This document shows, in pieces, positions 13,701 through 26,300 of a DNA stretch of 64,000 bases. Each line of letters starts with the position of its first letter. The first letter of the stretch is position 1. This DNA comes from Burhinus oedicnemus (lineage: Eukaryota > Chordata > Aves > Charadriiformes > Burhinidae): contig VFFE01007568.1 of NCBI GenBank assembly GCA_008921705.1, forward strand, positions 297,856-361,855, in the 5' to 3' direction. Under the pieces are notes generated by a model, which made no database searches, was not told the DNA's origin, and was given only the letters and a program-made list of their open reading frames with translations. Position numbers and translations under genes: made by a program.

Positions 13701-16700
13701 ACCCCAGTCTCAGATTTCAAAATTAATCCTTTTATTTATGCCTTGAGTACTCACCCTAACCATTATGTATGATCAATAGTAAATCCAACTCACTCACAAA
13801 ACATTGCGAGGGCAAGAGGAACCCATCTGCTGGGAATAACAAAGAAGTTGCCGAGGCAGCAGGAATGGGGCCACCCATGCGGGGCCAAGCTGGGAGCAGA
13901 AGTGAACCCTGCAAAAGCCTGGCAGCTCGTGAAAAAGCAACAGACATTATTAAAACAGCCAACATTTCTGATTAATTAGTACATGCAACTGTGTTACACC
14001 TGCTAGAGTCAACTCAGATACACGCAATTCCCAGTGAATACCTTTGAACGAAACAGCCTTTCATTCTAGTTTTGTTACTTGTCCTGACTGAGGGGGAAAC
14101 ACCACAGTATCTCATTCGTATACGTATACATGGAAACTGTGATAGGCAGTCATTTTTCTGCAACAATCATTTTGATTTTTGCATTTACCCTCTGAGTACA
14201 AAGGACTTCCAGCGCAACAAACTTGCACAGAGTTCAGCTGTGGGGTCAAGGCACTTAATTCCAAATCCCAGCCACTGTCCTCAAGACAGGGAGTGCAGGT
14301 TTGCAAGTAAGCTCCCTGGGTGATGGTGAGCAAGGGCATTTTAGGAAGACTGCCAGCTGATTCAATCAAGTGAATACAAAATGACTCAATTTAATGGTCC
14401 AGTTGATTTCTCTAGTTTCTTTTTTCCTTTAGCTTGGATTTATCTCACTGCTCTGAGATGAAGACGTTTTCTGACCCACATGCCTCTCCGAAGAACTAAT
14501 TATTTAGCTTTGAATGAGTTGTGACCTCAGAAATTTTTAATAAGACATATAGTGTAATTCCTATGTAGGTGTTTAGTACTTAAAAATCAAAAGGTATGAA
14601 CTCATCATATAGAAGTTCACCGCTTGTGAAATATTCACACTCAGTTTGCACTTAATCTGTTCTTCTATACGTCTTCCATCGCTCTACTCAGTCATTCAGC
14701 CAAGGAGCATCCTTGTATTTGTAGAGACAGTCTTTCCTTGGGACTGTTCATTCCTTTCATGCTCAGTGGAAAGCCCTTTTATCAAGTCTAATGCCTTGAT
14801 GTACTTCTTTAGGTTTTCAGTACTTGTGTGTTACGAAATCACTGAATATACCACAATGATAATAAAATTGGCTGCAATGGCTGCCCGCCTGTGCCTCAGA
14901 CACACTATGAGAAGAAACAAACAGAATAGATACATGGTACATAGCCAAATGTTTTGTTTAGTCACTAACATCAAAACATATAAAAAAGCTGATCTTTTGT
15001 TACAGCATCAAAATAATAATTTACGTTTTACTGGTTTTCATATTCTGTACTGTTTTCCTTGGGAGTGAATAGAATTACACAAGAGTACTTCGCATTCAGA
15101 AGATGTCTTCAGATCCATAAAAGCTAAATTAAAAATAATAATAATGAAGTATTAAATGTGGGAGAACCTTTATCTGTCAAGGACGATTAATAGGTCCAGT
15201 AGGTCCAATCTGGCTCTTAAACCAGGAATTTGCATATCTCCTGTCGTTTCAGAGTGCTCCCTTATTGAGTTTCTTATCCTGTTCAGCCATCAAATTACAT
15301 TCTTCACTTAATTTCAACACTTCATTTTTTATATCCCCCCCAGCTATAATTTGAAGTATATCAAACAGAGTGCAAACTTACTAAATCAATTTTACAAGTC
15401 CATTCCACCCTACTTCCAAGGTAGGGTTTGATCACAGTCCCTCCCCCCAGGTCCACCTTACCTCCTCCTGCTCGAACTCTGAGAAAGTCTGATTTCTAAT
15501 GAGGTGGAGCCATCTGGTGTCTGTCACTTAAGTCACACGGTCCTCTAACCTGCTTCAAAAAGGCAGGTTGCTTTAATACTATAACCTTTTGAAGTAATTA
15601 ATGATTTTTCTTTATTCCTCATGTCTCCCCCAGTTATTTAAAATATTTTAAAACATTTTTTGCACTTTTGCCTCATATTCTTACCATATGGAATTCAACA
15701 CAGCTCTTTAAGCTCCTTAAGTACTATGTTAAGTGAAATTTGGATGCAAAAGGACAAGCTGGGAAAAGGGCAAGAAAGGAAACCCCCACCTTGCCTTTTT
15801 AAATGCTTGAGAAACCCCAACTTCGAATTTTATAGAAGACCCTTAAAATGTTACTTCTTGAGTGTGAAAGCATCCATTTCTAAGTAGACCAGATTCCATT
15901 CCACAGCACTACCTGCTCCACGAACCAGATCCCTATTGATGTATTTACCACATCTACTTTGACAGTTGATACTTGTGTCTTCAACAATAACAAAGGACAC
16001 TGATTACTTCAGATGTTGACAGTACACACTGAATTAAGAGGAAATCCAGCTGTACTGACCAATGCATTGGCTCAAGCTCCACCAAAGAATCTACTGCTGG
16101 CAGAGGAAAGCTCTCCTGTCTGCCTGCTGAGTGTGAAGTTAGACATGGTAGTATTGCACCAAACCTCAGTTCAAGACCAAGAGCAAGCTCATGTTGTCTA
16201 AGCAGGAGTTAGGAACATTAATATTGGCTGATCTGGCCCCTAGTAGTTCTGGGAATGATGGGAGCTGCCAGGAAATGAATTTCATTGCAAATCTGGCCTT
16301 ATTGCCATTGCAATCACACCCAAAAACCTCCACAGAGACATTCATCCTTTTGCTTCACACCAGATAACAACCTTCTCTATGGGCAGAAAAAGACCACCAA
16401 AACATTTTAGACTCCCAAAAATATTAAAGAGACAAGTCTCTATGGCAGAACACTGGTGTTCTTCCTAGCCTGCTGGCTGGGATGAAGGCAGGTGACATGG
16501 TGCTGAAACTGCAGACTCTGCCTGTGGAGGACATAAGCAATGAAAAAGTAGGGTGTGGAGGTAATGTGCTTTAGGCTTGAGATGGGGATTGCTTCAGTGG
16601 ACCTTGGTAAAACGAGTCTTGGGCACATTCAGGAACGGAATTTTAGCAACCAGAAAAAAGTATCAGGTGACTACAGAGCAAGTTAAATTGGCCTGAGAGT

Positions 16701-17395
16701 CATCACAGCAGTATTTTATGACATGCTGTTTCATCATGACAACATTTAATCAAAATCGTGAGACACTTTCTCTGCACTAGAAAACTAAAATGAAAACACC
16801 AGTTAAACTGTTTTATTTCATTATTAGAATAAGAACCACAAGCCACCTGGAGGGGTGACAAAAATGAAAATATCAAAACTAAATAGAATTCATTGCATGA
16901 AAAGAAAGCAATTCAAACTTGCATCTTTTATGACAAAAACAAAACGCAATTTTAATAAAGTTAAAAATGGTAAAATAAAAAGCATGATCTTCTCAGAGGA
17001 GCAGGCCACTAAAAATTATATTTTTATACTCTTATAGTAGGTTTTTAATTTTCTTTGGCATGTAACTAATTTTAAATTCTTTTGGGGGAACCTGTATTCT
17101 TAGTTCTTGTTTTAAATAAAAGCACAGCCTCACTGAATCTTTAGCTGAAGTTCCTTTCTGTTGCAGTTAAATGCAAAGTTTAGTGACTAAAGCTGTAGTC
17201 TTTGCAAGGCCCACTGTGTACTTTAGGACATTAAATAAATTAAGAGATATGTAACAAAAGGAACTCTAAGCATTTTATATCATTCACCTTATGCACATCC
17301 TAAAACCACAACCTTGGTGCTTTTTGTTTGCTGTTCTTCTCAGGCAAGTAGGAGGAATAAGATATCTAAGAAAACCACCTGACAATTACCCTGCT
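4752..17395. other. Gene-free stretch, AT-rich
   Basis: No recognisable gene or transposon. A purine-rich tract lies at about 5335-5398 (G/A-rich, many GAGA blocks). A run of 10 cytosines lies at 11579-11588. The longest open frame is 140 codons on the plus strand at 14646-15068, with no family resemblance. Its composition (Cys, Phe, Ser and Leu rich, typical of translated AT-rich noncoding DNA) argues against it being a gene. A 12-bp palindrome GTATACGTATAC lies at 14118-14129. Confidence 0.6.
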
Positions 17396-17420
17396 AAAAA
17401 AAATAAAATAAAATAAAATT
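17396..17420. repeat. (AAAAT)n pentanucleotide microsatellite
   Basis: About five units of AAAAT directly after a short A-run. This pattern often marks the tail of an old retroposed sequence, but I can see no element body on either side. Confidence 0.85.
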
Positions 17421-19344
17421 AGCTCTTTTTTATAAAAGAGAGTTAAATAAACCAGAATGTCCCTTCATGTGTGTTATTTTCTCCAAACAAAATACTTTTC
17501 TGCATTTTACCTGTATTTCTGGAGGATAGTAATTCAGCTGTACATTCAGGTTCCATATGGTGCTTGGCTTTATAAATCAATACAGCAATCTGAAAAATTA
17601 TTTGAGTCTTCAGCTGCAAGCCAGCATACTGCTCTCCAAACTGACCTGGCGCAGTAAATTAATTTGGTATGAATTCAGTTTCTGGCCACTGGCCTTTACA
17701 GAACCAGTTTATGAAAAATTTCTGTTCCATTTCCTTTCCTAAGGGCTTTCTCAGGCAAGTCACCACATCCAGGTCCCCAGCTGCTGGTCTGCAGGTGACA
17801 AAGGCGTGGATGTGGCATGCATGGTGTGTGCAAGGTGCACATCTGACTCAGCCTGATCAGAATCTTGATATGACAGGCAAAAGAGTCACATTCCCAAGGA
17901 TTCTTTCAAATCCTGTTTGTGTCACTTCACTGGCTGCAGCATGGTGAAGAAACACCTCACTAACTTTAACTTAACAAGCAGGGATGGCAGCAGAAGTCCA
18001 GCCAAGGGCACACAGAGGTCATGGCAGCTCAGTTCTATGACTAGTTTTAATTTAGTGTTTTCCAGCCTGTGCTACCTTTCTGCCATAACGAGAGGTTTAC
18101 CAGTATCTGCTCTAATCATGTTTCTTACAACAAGCAACGTTAAACTCTGGGTGTGTGTAACAGTGGCCCATCTTCAAAAAGCAGTGATGCTGGTGCCCCA
18201 TTTTGCTAGGCAGCCAAAACCAAGAGGAAGGACGCATATCCCCTTCCCAGGCTGGGGGAGAGGGACAGGGGGCAGAGAACAGGGCTGGGATGAGGAGGGG
18301 AAGAGAGAAGTACTCGCCTGAGGACGGGACCACAACTTTGGAAAGCCCTGAAAAGGGATACTGTTCCTCAGTTGCTCACCACCACTGCTACTGCAGCACC
18401 TTTGTTCCCAACTGTACCCCATCCCTCTACTTCCCCACCCCATACTGCCCGCCTATGGCCACAGCCTCCTCCCAGTCCATCCCCCAGCCCCATCTGAGCC
18501 ACAGCTACCTCCTCATGGGCACTGGCCCCCGAGGTTACCCCCTGTATGTCCTGCGCTGGGATGGCAGGGGCATACACATGGGCTGGAGGTGGAGGAAACC
18601 ACCTGCTGTCAGCTGCTAGAAATGTCTACGGTCTTAATTAGTGATTTTCACCTTTCTGCAAAGCTTTTGCATAAGCCTGTGACTAAACTCCAATTATGTT
18701 TTTCTTGGCAAGGGAGTGCAACAAAATATAAATTATTTAATGGCTCTGCTAGATGCTTTAATCAATACTTTGTCAATTATTATTACCAGTGTGAATAGTG
18801 CCTGTGAGCCTTCCTAAGCAAAGTGCTTAACTACATGCCTAAACTCAAGGCTTTGTGTTTAATTTAATCCTTGCCACAGGCAATTTCTTATAAGCACCAA
18901 GCAAATTGAGGCCCTAGGGCCTACATTGTAAGATAATATATCCTACAGTCAAAGGCTGGCCAAAATGATTGTTGATGAAATGTCAGTTGTTCTTTGCATC
19001 GTTGCCGTCCTACCAGAACTTGATAAAGGGTTGTTTATTTTATCTTCATTAAAAATGGACAAAAAATAAATTATCTTTTCTTTCCTGATCTTTCTACAAT
19101 GCTAGTTTCCTTAACAGCTTAAGATAGTAAACTTTTCTAGTATATTTTCTTAAGTGCATTCAAAAAGCTATTTATCACTTTTTAAACTGTAAACTTTGAA
19201 ACTGACAATTTCACACAGCAGTGTTCATTGCTTTTCAGCCAACCCCCAAAACAAACCATACTTGAAAGTTTCTTGAAACACACCTTTCTCCATGAGGTCA
19301 ACAGCAGCTTCCTATACATGTGGGGCATGCGTGGTACTTCTTTC

Positions 19345-19361
19345 TTTGTTTGTTTGTTTGT
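19345..19361. repeat. (TTTG)n tetranucleotide repeat
   Basis: Four perfect TTTG units plus a partial one. It is a short simple repeat without associated features. Confidence 0.85.
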
Positions 19362-19457
19362 CATTCATAAGAAATTCTGAGATTCCTCCAGTAGGTGATT
19401 GTTCATTTAAAGCAAAATTCCCAAGTATCTTAGATTAAACCTGACTGTCTTTGATCT

Positions 19458-19480
19458 TCATGTGGCTCGACGCCACATGA
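19458..19480. repeat. Perfect inverted repeat with 9-bp arms and 5-nt loop
   Basis: TCATGTGGC and GCCACATGA flank the loop TCGAC. Each arm contains an E-box-type hexamer (CATGTG and CACATG), so the sequence could serve as a paired bHLH site or form a small hairpin. Nothing around it shows which, and no ORF starts nearby. Confidence 0.5.
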
Positions 19481-20382
19481 CAGGTGACTGTTAACATGCC
19501 TGTTTTGATTGTTTCATTCTGTAATGAAAAGATACCTGCAAAGCTAGTTAAAAATTATAGTGTTTGACAGAAATACTTTCCATTCCTCCTCCCACAAGAG
19601 ACAGCAAATTTAGTTAAAAAGTCAATCTTTATGAATAATAAAATATTCTTTCAGCTCTCCAACTGACATGTACCATTGCATGGTACTTGGATGTCAGAAG
19701 AGTCCTAAATATGAATATTAATCCTCTTGAGGAATCCTCACTCCTTCATGGTACAACAGATCTGAATTATCATATCAAAGTCTTGAAGCAAAGGCTGTCT
19801 GGAAATTTGAAAACTGCAGCGAATAACCGTTTCTTGCTGCCACTTTTTCACCTCTCATTCTGTACGGGTGCGCATAGGAACCCCCTGGCTTTTTAATTAT
19901 TTGCCACATTAATATTTTATGACATCAAGTATCAGAAGATTCTTTTTACTTTTGTGGATCTCCTGAAGCTTCCTTGTCCTAAAATAGCCTCAAGGCTCGT
20001 TACATGTGGGCTATTTTTGTCACGAATCCATGAAGAACGGAAGAACGTTCTCACCGAAGTCAGCTGCTGCAAGAGGTAAGAGGTCTGCAGGTGATGGAGG
20101 AAGAAACACTGGGGATAAAAGACAGGCAAGAAAGGCACCGACCACACGTGCATTACCTTGGCAAAAGGAGCTGCTTGGCCCCACTTTTAGTAGTAACAAC
20201 CCAGGTAACAGCTGGTAACTGGATAAGATACGGAAATAACCAAAGACGCTGGGCTGGGATGACATGACCCATAGGCATTTTGGCAGCTTATGCTGAACAT
20301 CAAAGTTAGAAAGCAATAAACAGGGAAAGCAATAGCCCCTTTATGGGAAGACCTTCCCAGGAGTCCAACACAGTGAGGAATG

Positions 20383-20396
20383 AAAAAAAAAAAAAA
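20383..20396 (+). repeat. Poly(A) run of 14
   Basis: Fourteen consecutive A residues. No 3'-UTR-like or SINE-like body is visible upstream, so I treat it as a homopolymer rather than as the tail of a processed pseudogene. Confidence 0.8.
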
Positions 20397-23300
20397 TCTA
20401 TTGAATCTGATTGCTTGATTCCTCCCTAGAAGTTCATTAGATGCAATTTTGCTGGCAGAAACACATTTTTATTAATTATTTACATACATGATTAATTTAT
20501 GGCCTCAATTTGCAAGATGAACCTACTGTATTTTACCCCTCAGCAAGGTCCTGTCTTTACCAGAATGTGGAAGAGGTGCAGCAGATGCTAGTAAAAGTGA
20601 GTATGAAATGAAACCAAAACCTGGCTGATATTTCTTGCCCTCTCTTGCTGCACAGTATTTCCAAGTTTACATTACTGATGATTTTAAAGACGTAATAATA
20701 ATAACAACAACAAATTTTGTTGGCAGGAGAGGGGGGTACATCCTGGTTGGCAACTGAGCATTTTTGAAATTAACCAGATTATTCTGAAAATAATTTTTAA
20801 TGGATTTTAGAGGCTTACCATGTACACAGCAGGCATTTTGTCAAGAAAATTGCTATCTGAAAAACTTGTAATTTTGGAAATTCTCATGAAAAATACAAAC
20901 ATGTTAGTTAACCCTACTTATTTTTGTGTATTATAAATGGGATTTTATGCAGGATGAGAGTAAGGGGTTTTTTTAATATAACCTGGAATTGCCTGAAGTA
21001 CAACATTTCCTTGAATTTTTAAATAAAAATAAAATTAACACACTTGCCAATACCTCTGTAAAGGAAGAACATTTATCAAGAGACTGCAGTAATGGAGTGA
21101 GAATCCTTGCTGTCATTAGAAGTCTACCTAGATTTCCCCTTTTCAGGACCAAGTTTGACTTCATATGGAGCAGCTCCATATCATTCCATTAAGCAATTTC
21201 ATTTCACATCATTATAACCTATAATTTTGAGCATGAACTATAATAAGATCTTTTCTGCCTCTGTTTTAGCTGGGGTTTTGCCTCTGTATACTAGTATATG
21301 GGAACTAGTATATCACAGCACAAGCCACATGAGAGGGATTGCAAACAATTCTGAAAGCATGATTCTCTTGATCACATTCCTCATTTCTTCTTCTCCTCTT
21401 CTCCACCCCATTTACCTCAGGCACATGACGTCTATTTAATTAGGAAGCTGAGAGCACGAGGAAAGGTCAGATTCACAGCAGTTCTGGTTATAGAAACGCA
21501 TAGCGAGCCAGTGATTTTAGACTGGCCTCTGCAAATTCCATTAATTCTTCAGACTCTTTTTAACTCTTTTCTACTGGTTTTTTACACCACTTGCAGTGAA
21601 GTTAAATGATTCAGTCAGGTACTGAATGAAACTCTAGTTTGTTTTCTGCTAACACTCTTTATCTGTACTGCTTTTTATGCCTCCAGTTAGTCAATTGGTT
21701 TTTACTCCAGCTGTATTACTGTACCCAGCTGAGCTTTTATCCCAACAGAATGGCCAGCCTTATTGTACCGGAGAGGTACTGTAATATACCCAGCTCAGCA
21801 GGGCAGACATAGGCTGTAAGTGAGACGATTCTAAAATAACCACCGCAGGAGTGATTCCCAAGGAGCAGCTGGCTGTGCTGCTCATTCCTTTCTCTTCAGC
21901 TATTTTAACAATAACATTTGACAGACATTTTATCTGAAGTCACAGAAATGCAGGACAGCTTCACAAAAGACCTTTCAGGGGATCAAAATATGCTTAATTG
22001 ATCCTGAATAGGAGATGAATAGAAGCAGCTCCTTCCTTCTCTTCTTTCAGCTATAAATAAGACTCCTGCTGTTCTCTCCAAGTCTCTTCTTCCTAATCAC
22101 AGAAAAGCCTAATTATGTGACAGGCCGTTGTATTCTTTGTTCTTTTGACTGGCCAAATTACAGCTGTACAGCAAATGAAGAGGGCTCTCTTCCTTCTCCA
22201 CTTTTCATAGCTAATACTGACCAAAGAAAGAGCAAGTGCGCAAGCCCATTTCCCTGATACTGAAGCTGAGGATTAAGTAAACACCTGTGGATACCTGTGA
22301 TTTATCCTTCCTGAGTAAGGAGCAGTGACAACACACACCTGAACAGTATTTCATCAGTATTTCATCCACAAGGCTGTGGCAGAAATGCTGAATGACGACA
22401 TGCCACTCATCCACTTGGCCTCCTTGACACTGGGTAAACCAGACCTCCACAGAGGTCAAGCTGTATAGGTTGTTTTAGGGCGTCTCTTTACCACACTTCC
22501 AAGTTTCACACAGGCTGAATCAGTGTTTCTTTCAAAGTCAGCATGTTAGTAGAAGCTCTAGCTTTGAAAGCTATGAAAATAGGTGGGGTTTTGCACGCAG
22601 CTTCTTATAGAGAATCAGTTTCTTTTTTCAAAAGCCAATGCATCTGTAGGAAAGATGAAATGAAATTTTGTCTTGGGAACTTTATTTATACACGCTTGTC
22701 TAATTTGTGTAGGAAGAGTATAAACCTTCTATTTGTTTGTTGGGGTTTTTTAGAATGTCTTTCTTGGTAGCAGTTTTTATTTTAAGCTTGAAAGTTGAGT
22801 AAAACCACCAGTCACAATATCAACGCTGTTCATAACTAGTCAGTTCATCAATTAAAAGACACAGAGCATTTAGTTCAAAGAGTAGCTTGTAACTGTGACC
22901 TGATTTCTTCGTAAAACAGCTTTAACAGCTTTTGAACTGCTGGATTAGCAAAACTCAATTTCATTTTTTTTCTCCACGCATCAGCTAAACAAAGATTGAT
23001 GTCCTATCTCAACTAAGAGGAATGTTTAAAAAAGCCATAACCTCTTAAAAGCAAAGAAATATGTATTTACTCCTGTCTCACAAATTCATAAGCTTTTTTT
23101 CTAACTAATATAAAGTTCTTCAAAACTCTGTAAAATCTTTTGACCATAGAAGAGAGAAACTATTGTTTCTTAGTTCATAATCAAGTTAAGATGGGATTCG
23201 ATAGTTACAAACCTCATCAGTTTAAGATGGGAACACTTCACTGGAGTGTACTCCACTAGATGACTCTTTGCATATTCCATCCTACAATATATTTCTATGA

Positions 23301-26300
23301 TTGGAGATCTGTTAAGTAATTATTTACTATAGAGGGGAAAAAAATGCTATGGAGACTGACCAGTTGTGCCTATCCTCTTAATGGCTCTCAGCTGTTGTTT
23401 TCTCAAGGTAAATGCTGAACAGTCTGAAGAGTCAGTGGCCACTTCTATGGCCAATAGCAGCTGCTGGTATTGCTTTGTTCGCAGCATAGATTCTGCTTCT
23501 CACTTGTGGTGCTGGCATAACACCAGTGATTCTTGTGCTTACTGTTGGATAGTTCAATTGCTATTCATAGCTGAGATCAGCAAGAATTCTTTTCCTTTAA
23601 TCTTGCTGGCAAATCTCTGTTATCACTTTCCATTGAAGTAGTTACAAAATGCACATGCCCCATAAAAACTGTATTATAGTGAATGATAGTGGATAATACT
23701 GAAAAAACACCCTTGTTGTTTAACCCTACCCAATTTAGACTTGGACTGGAATGGCATAGCAATAAAGAAAATTATGTGTTCATGTTTCTATATGTGTTAG
23801 TGTCTAGCAAGCAGTGCAGGTCAAAAGAAAAGCCAGAGTAGAGCCACAGGACTGTTCCATCATGGTGGAAACATGGTCTAGCAAGACAAGAGGGAAGAGA
23901 CATGGATCTTGCTCCTTACTCTAACTATTCACTCACTGCAGTGACCTGGGGCAAATTATGCATTAACTTCTCCATGCCTGTGGTAAAAAGCAGACCTACG
24001 TGTTCCACTTCTGCTTCCAAGGAGATGAGAACGTACAAGTCTGATTATACCACCAACGATGCTTCAGCAGAGCCACAAATTCGAGAATTCATCCTTTGCA
24101 TTTTGAGGGACACACTCTTACATACAAAAAAGTGCACTTTTTACAAGCGTTCCCAAAACATTGCTGTAACTCCAGACTTTGACAGCACTCAGATGTGTTA
24201 TTTCCCCTTCTAAGGGGAATATATCTTACACATTAAAGGTTGAGGCTTACATCTTAAGAAACCTGCTATCTTCGCTGTTTTTTACTTCCATTCAGTCTTC
24301 TTGTACACATATACCTTTATATTTTGCATATTCCCATCAATGGCTTTTGAACAAGGGTGTGTAAATACTATTTAATCTTCATAAGTAAGGGAATGATTGA
24401 CATTGTAACAGCCAGAGACTGTCAGGAATACTGACAGGTGTATCTGATCATAAAGACTTGCCTGTGTGAAAGAAAAGATTGAGTAGAAGGATATACAGTT
24501 TCAGCCATATTTTGTAAAACTCAGCCTTCTCAAAAAGATATTTAAGCGTAGCCAGCTCTGTACAGAGTACAAGAATGCTATTCCAATTTGTAAGTGGAGT
24601 TTATCAGTAACAGACAAAAGTAAAAGGGATGAACTCTGAGCAGTATAGACAAAAGGGTCACAGCTATGTTGACAGGTGTCCTCAGATCTCCCCAACAGAT
24701 TGGTATCTGAACCAACCTATGGCATAATGTATTGACATAATACATGTTTCTAATAAAGTTTTCCTCTATTTTTGTAAAGAATTAATTTGTCTGACGCCCC
24801 CACTGTTTCCTGTTTGGAGGATTCAGGTTTGTAATGTAAGAGCTTGAAAACTCAAGTTTCTGTGGTTTTCGTCTCTGCTCTAACACCCTCCTCCCTCCTC
24901 CCCAGTCATCCTGCAGTCCTCCTCTCATTCCATCAAATATTTCACCTTGAACTAAAAGCACAAGCTATGCAAACATGTGGTGGAGGGAACATCTCTACTA
25001 GCCAGTTTCTTTCTCTCAGTAGCTCCTGAAAGGCAACAAGGGAAACCTGAGAGCCATTAGAGTTTACATCTTATATTACTATTGTTAAAGTTGTTAGGCT
25101 GATGCTTACAAAGCATTTTGAGAATGCCAAATTTCTGTGCTGTGCTCACAAGAGTACAAAGTGAATACAATTGTGCTACTCATTCCAACAAACCCCACAA
25201 TCCTGCCAAACATTAACATGATTCCCACAAGAGTTCTTATGTCATACTAGGTAACTTGAAAAAGGATTTCTGCCAAGTATAGAAGTTAATATTTATTTTA
25301 TTATCAGCTGCATTTTTCAAGCAACAGAACTAGAGGATGTGTAGAACTCTCATCCAATAGAACCTGTAAATGGGACAGTAAGAAACTGCTCTAGTGTTAT
25401 CAGATAACAGAAAATCTCAAAATGAAGAATGCTGTGTTACTACAACACAAAATTAAATTAGGAGAACACTTTATACTACATGTCTTTGTCAGCACAGTGG
25501 ACACTCAAAGATTAGTCATTTTTCCATATAATTTCCATAAAAAGATAGATCTAAATCTCCCATCTGTATCTAACTTCAGCACATACTGGCCCTCTAAGGA
25601 AATATTTGTTTGTATGGTTGTAGCAGATAGCCTAATATCTCCATTTCTCTCACATTGTTTACTGTGGCTGAATGAGATGTTTCGGGCATTTTGCAAGGTT
25701 AGACCTTGTTCTTCCTAGTTGGTAGTAAATCAGCAACAGAAACAGAAGTTTTCAGTACAGTGCCTGCCATCCCCAAGAATGATTTCACAATAAGTATGCA
25801 ACCTGTTGGTGTTGCATATACACCAAGGCACAGCAAGGACCAGTATAACACCTCTAAAGTCTGCTTTCCTCCCTCCATCTTTTGTATTCGTCTTAAATGA
25901 ACTTCTCCTTTGCCACCAGGCTTTTCATGGCAAGTGCAGTCTAGTGGGAGCCTAGCTTCAACACAACACAACGCAAAGCCATCTGCACCTGAGAGGAGGA
26001 TGAGCTTGTAATGTTAAAGGGTGGTGTTCTCTGCCATAATGTGTATTTGTGATCTTGATAAATTACTTGAGGCTACCAAAAGGGCTCTTAAGCATCTCAT
26101 TATCTAAATAATTTTGTTCCAGACAAGGCATAGATCTGAATCCACTCCATTAGCTGAATACAAAGGCCTCCATACATGGGGGAGAAATAGGTACTTCAGA
26201 GCAGGATGCAGAATTGTCCAAACACTGGTTAAAGAACTGTTTAAGCCAGATGAAAGGTGAAGTGAACACCAAAGTCCTATATTTGAAGATCTATCCCCAA

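Noticed and set aside
14646..15068. Longest open frame (140 codons, plus strand)
   Set aside because: No recognisable motif; composition (Cys/Phe/Leu/Ser rich) fits translated AT-rich noncoding DNA; no splice or start context; length is within chance for a window of this size.
17396..17420. (AAAAT)n as the tail of a retroposon
   Set aside because: No recognisable element body on either side, so only the simple repeat is annotated.
18203..18619. 138-codon plus-strand frame and overlapping minus-strand frames in a GC-rich patch
   Set aside because: Open frames on both strands at once, with Pro/Gly/Ser-rich products, indicate a composition effect. I recognise no family.
20383..20396. Poly(A) run as a processed-pseudogene or SINE tail
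   Set aside because: No gene-like or SINE-like body upstream and no flanking duplication seen.
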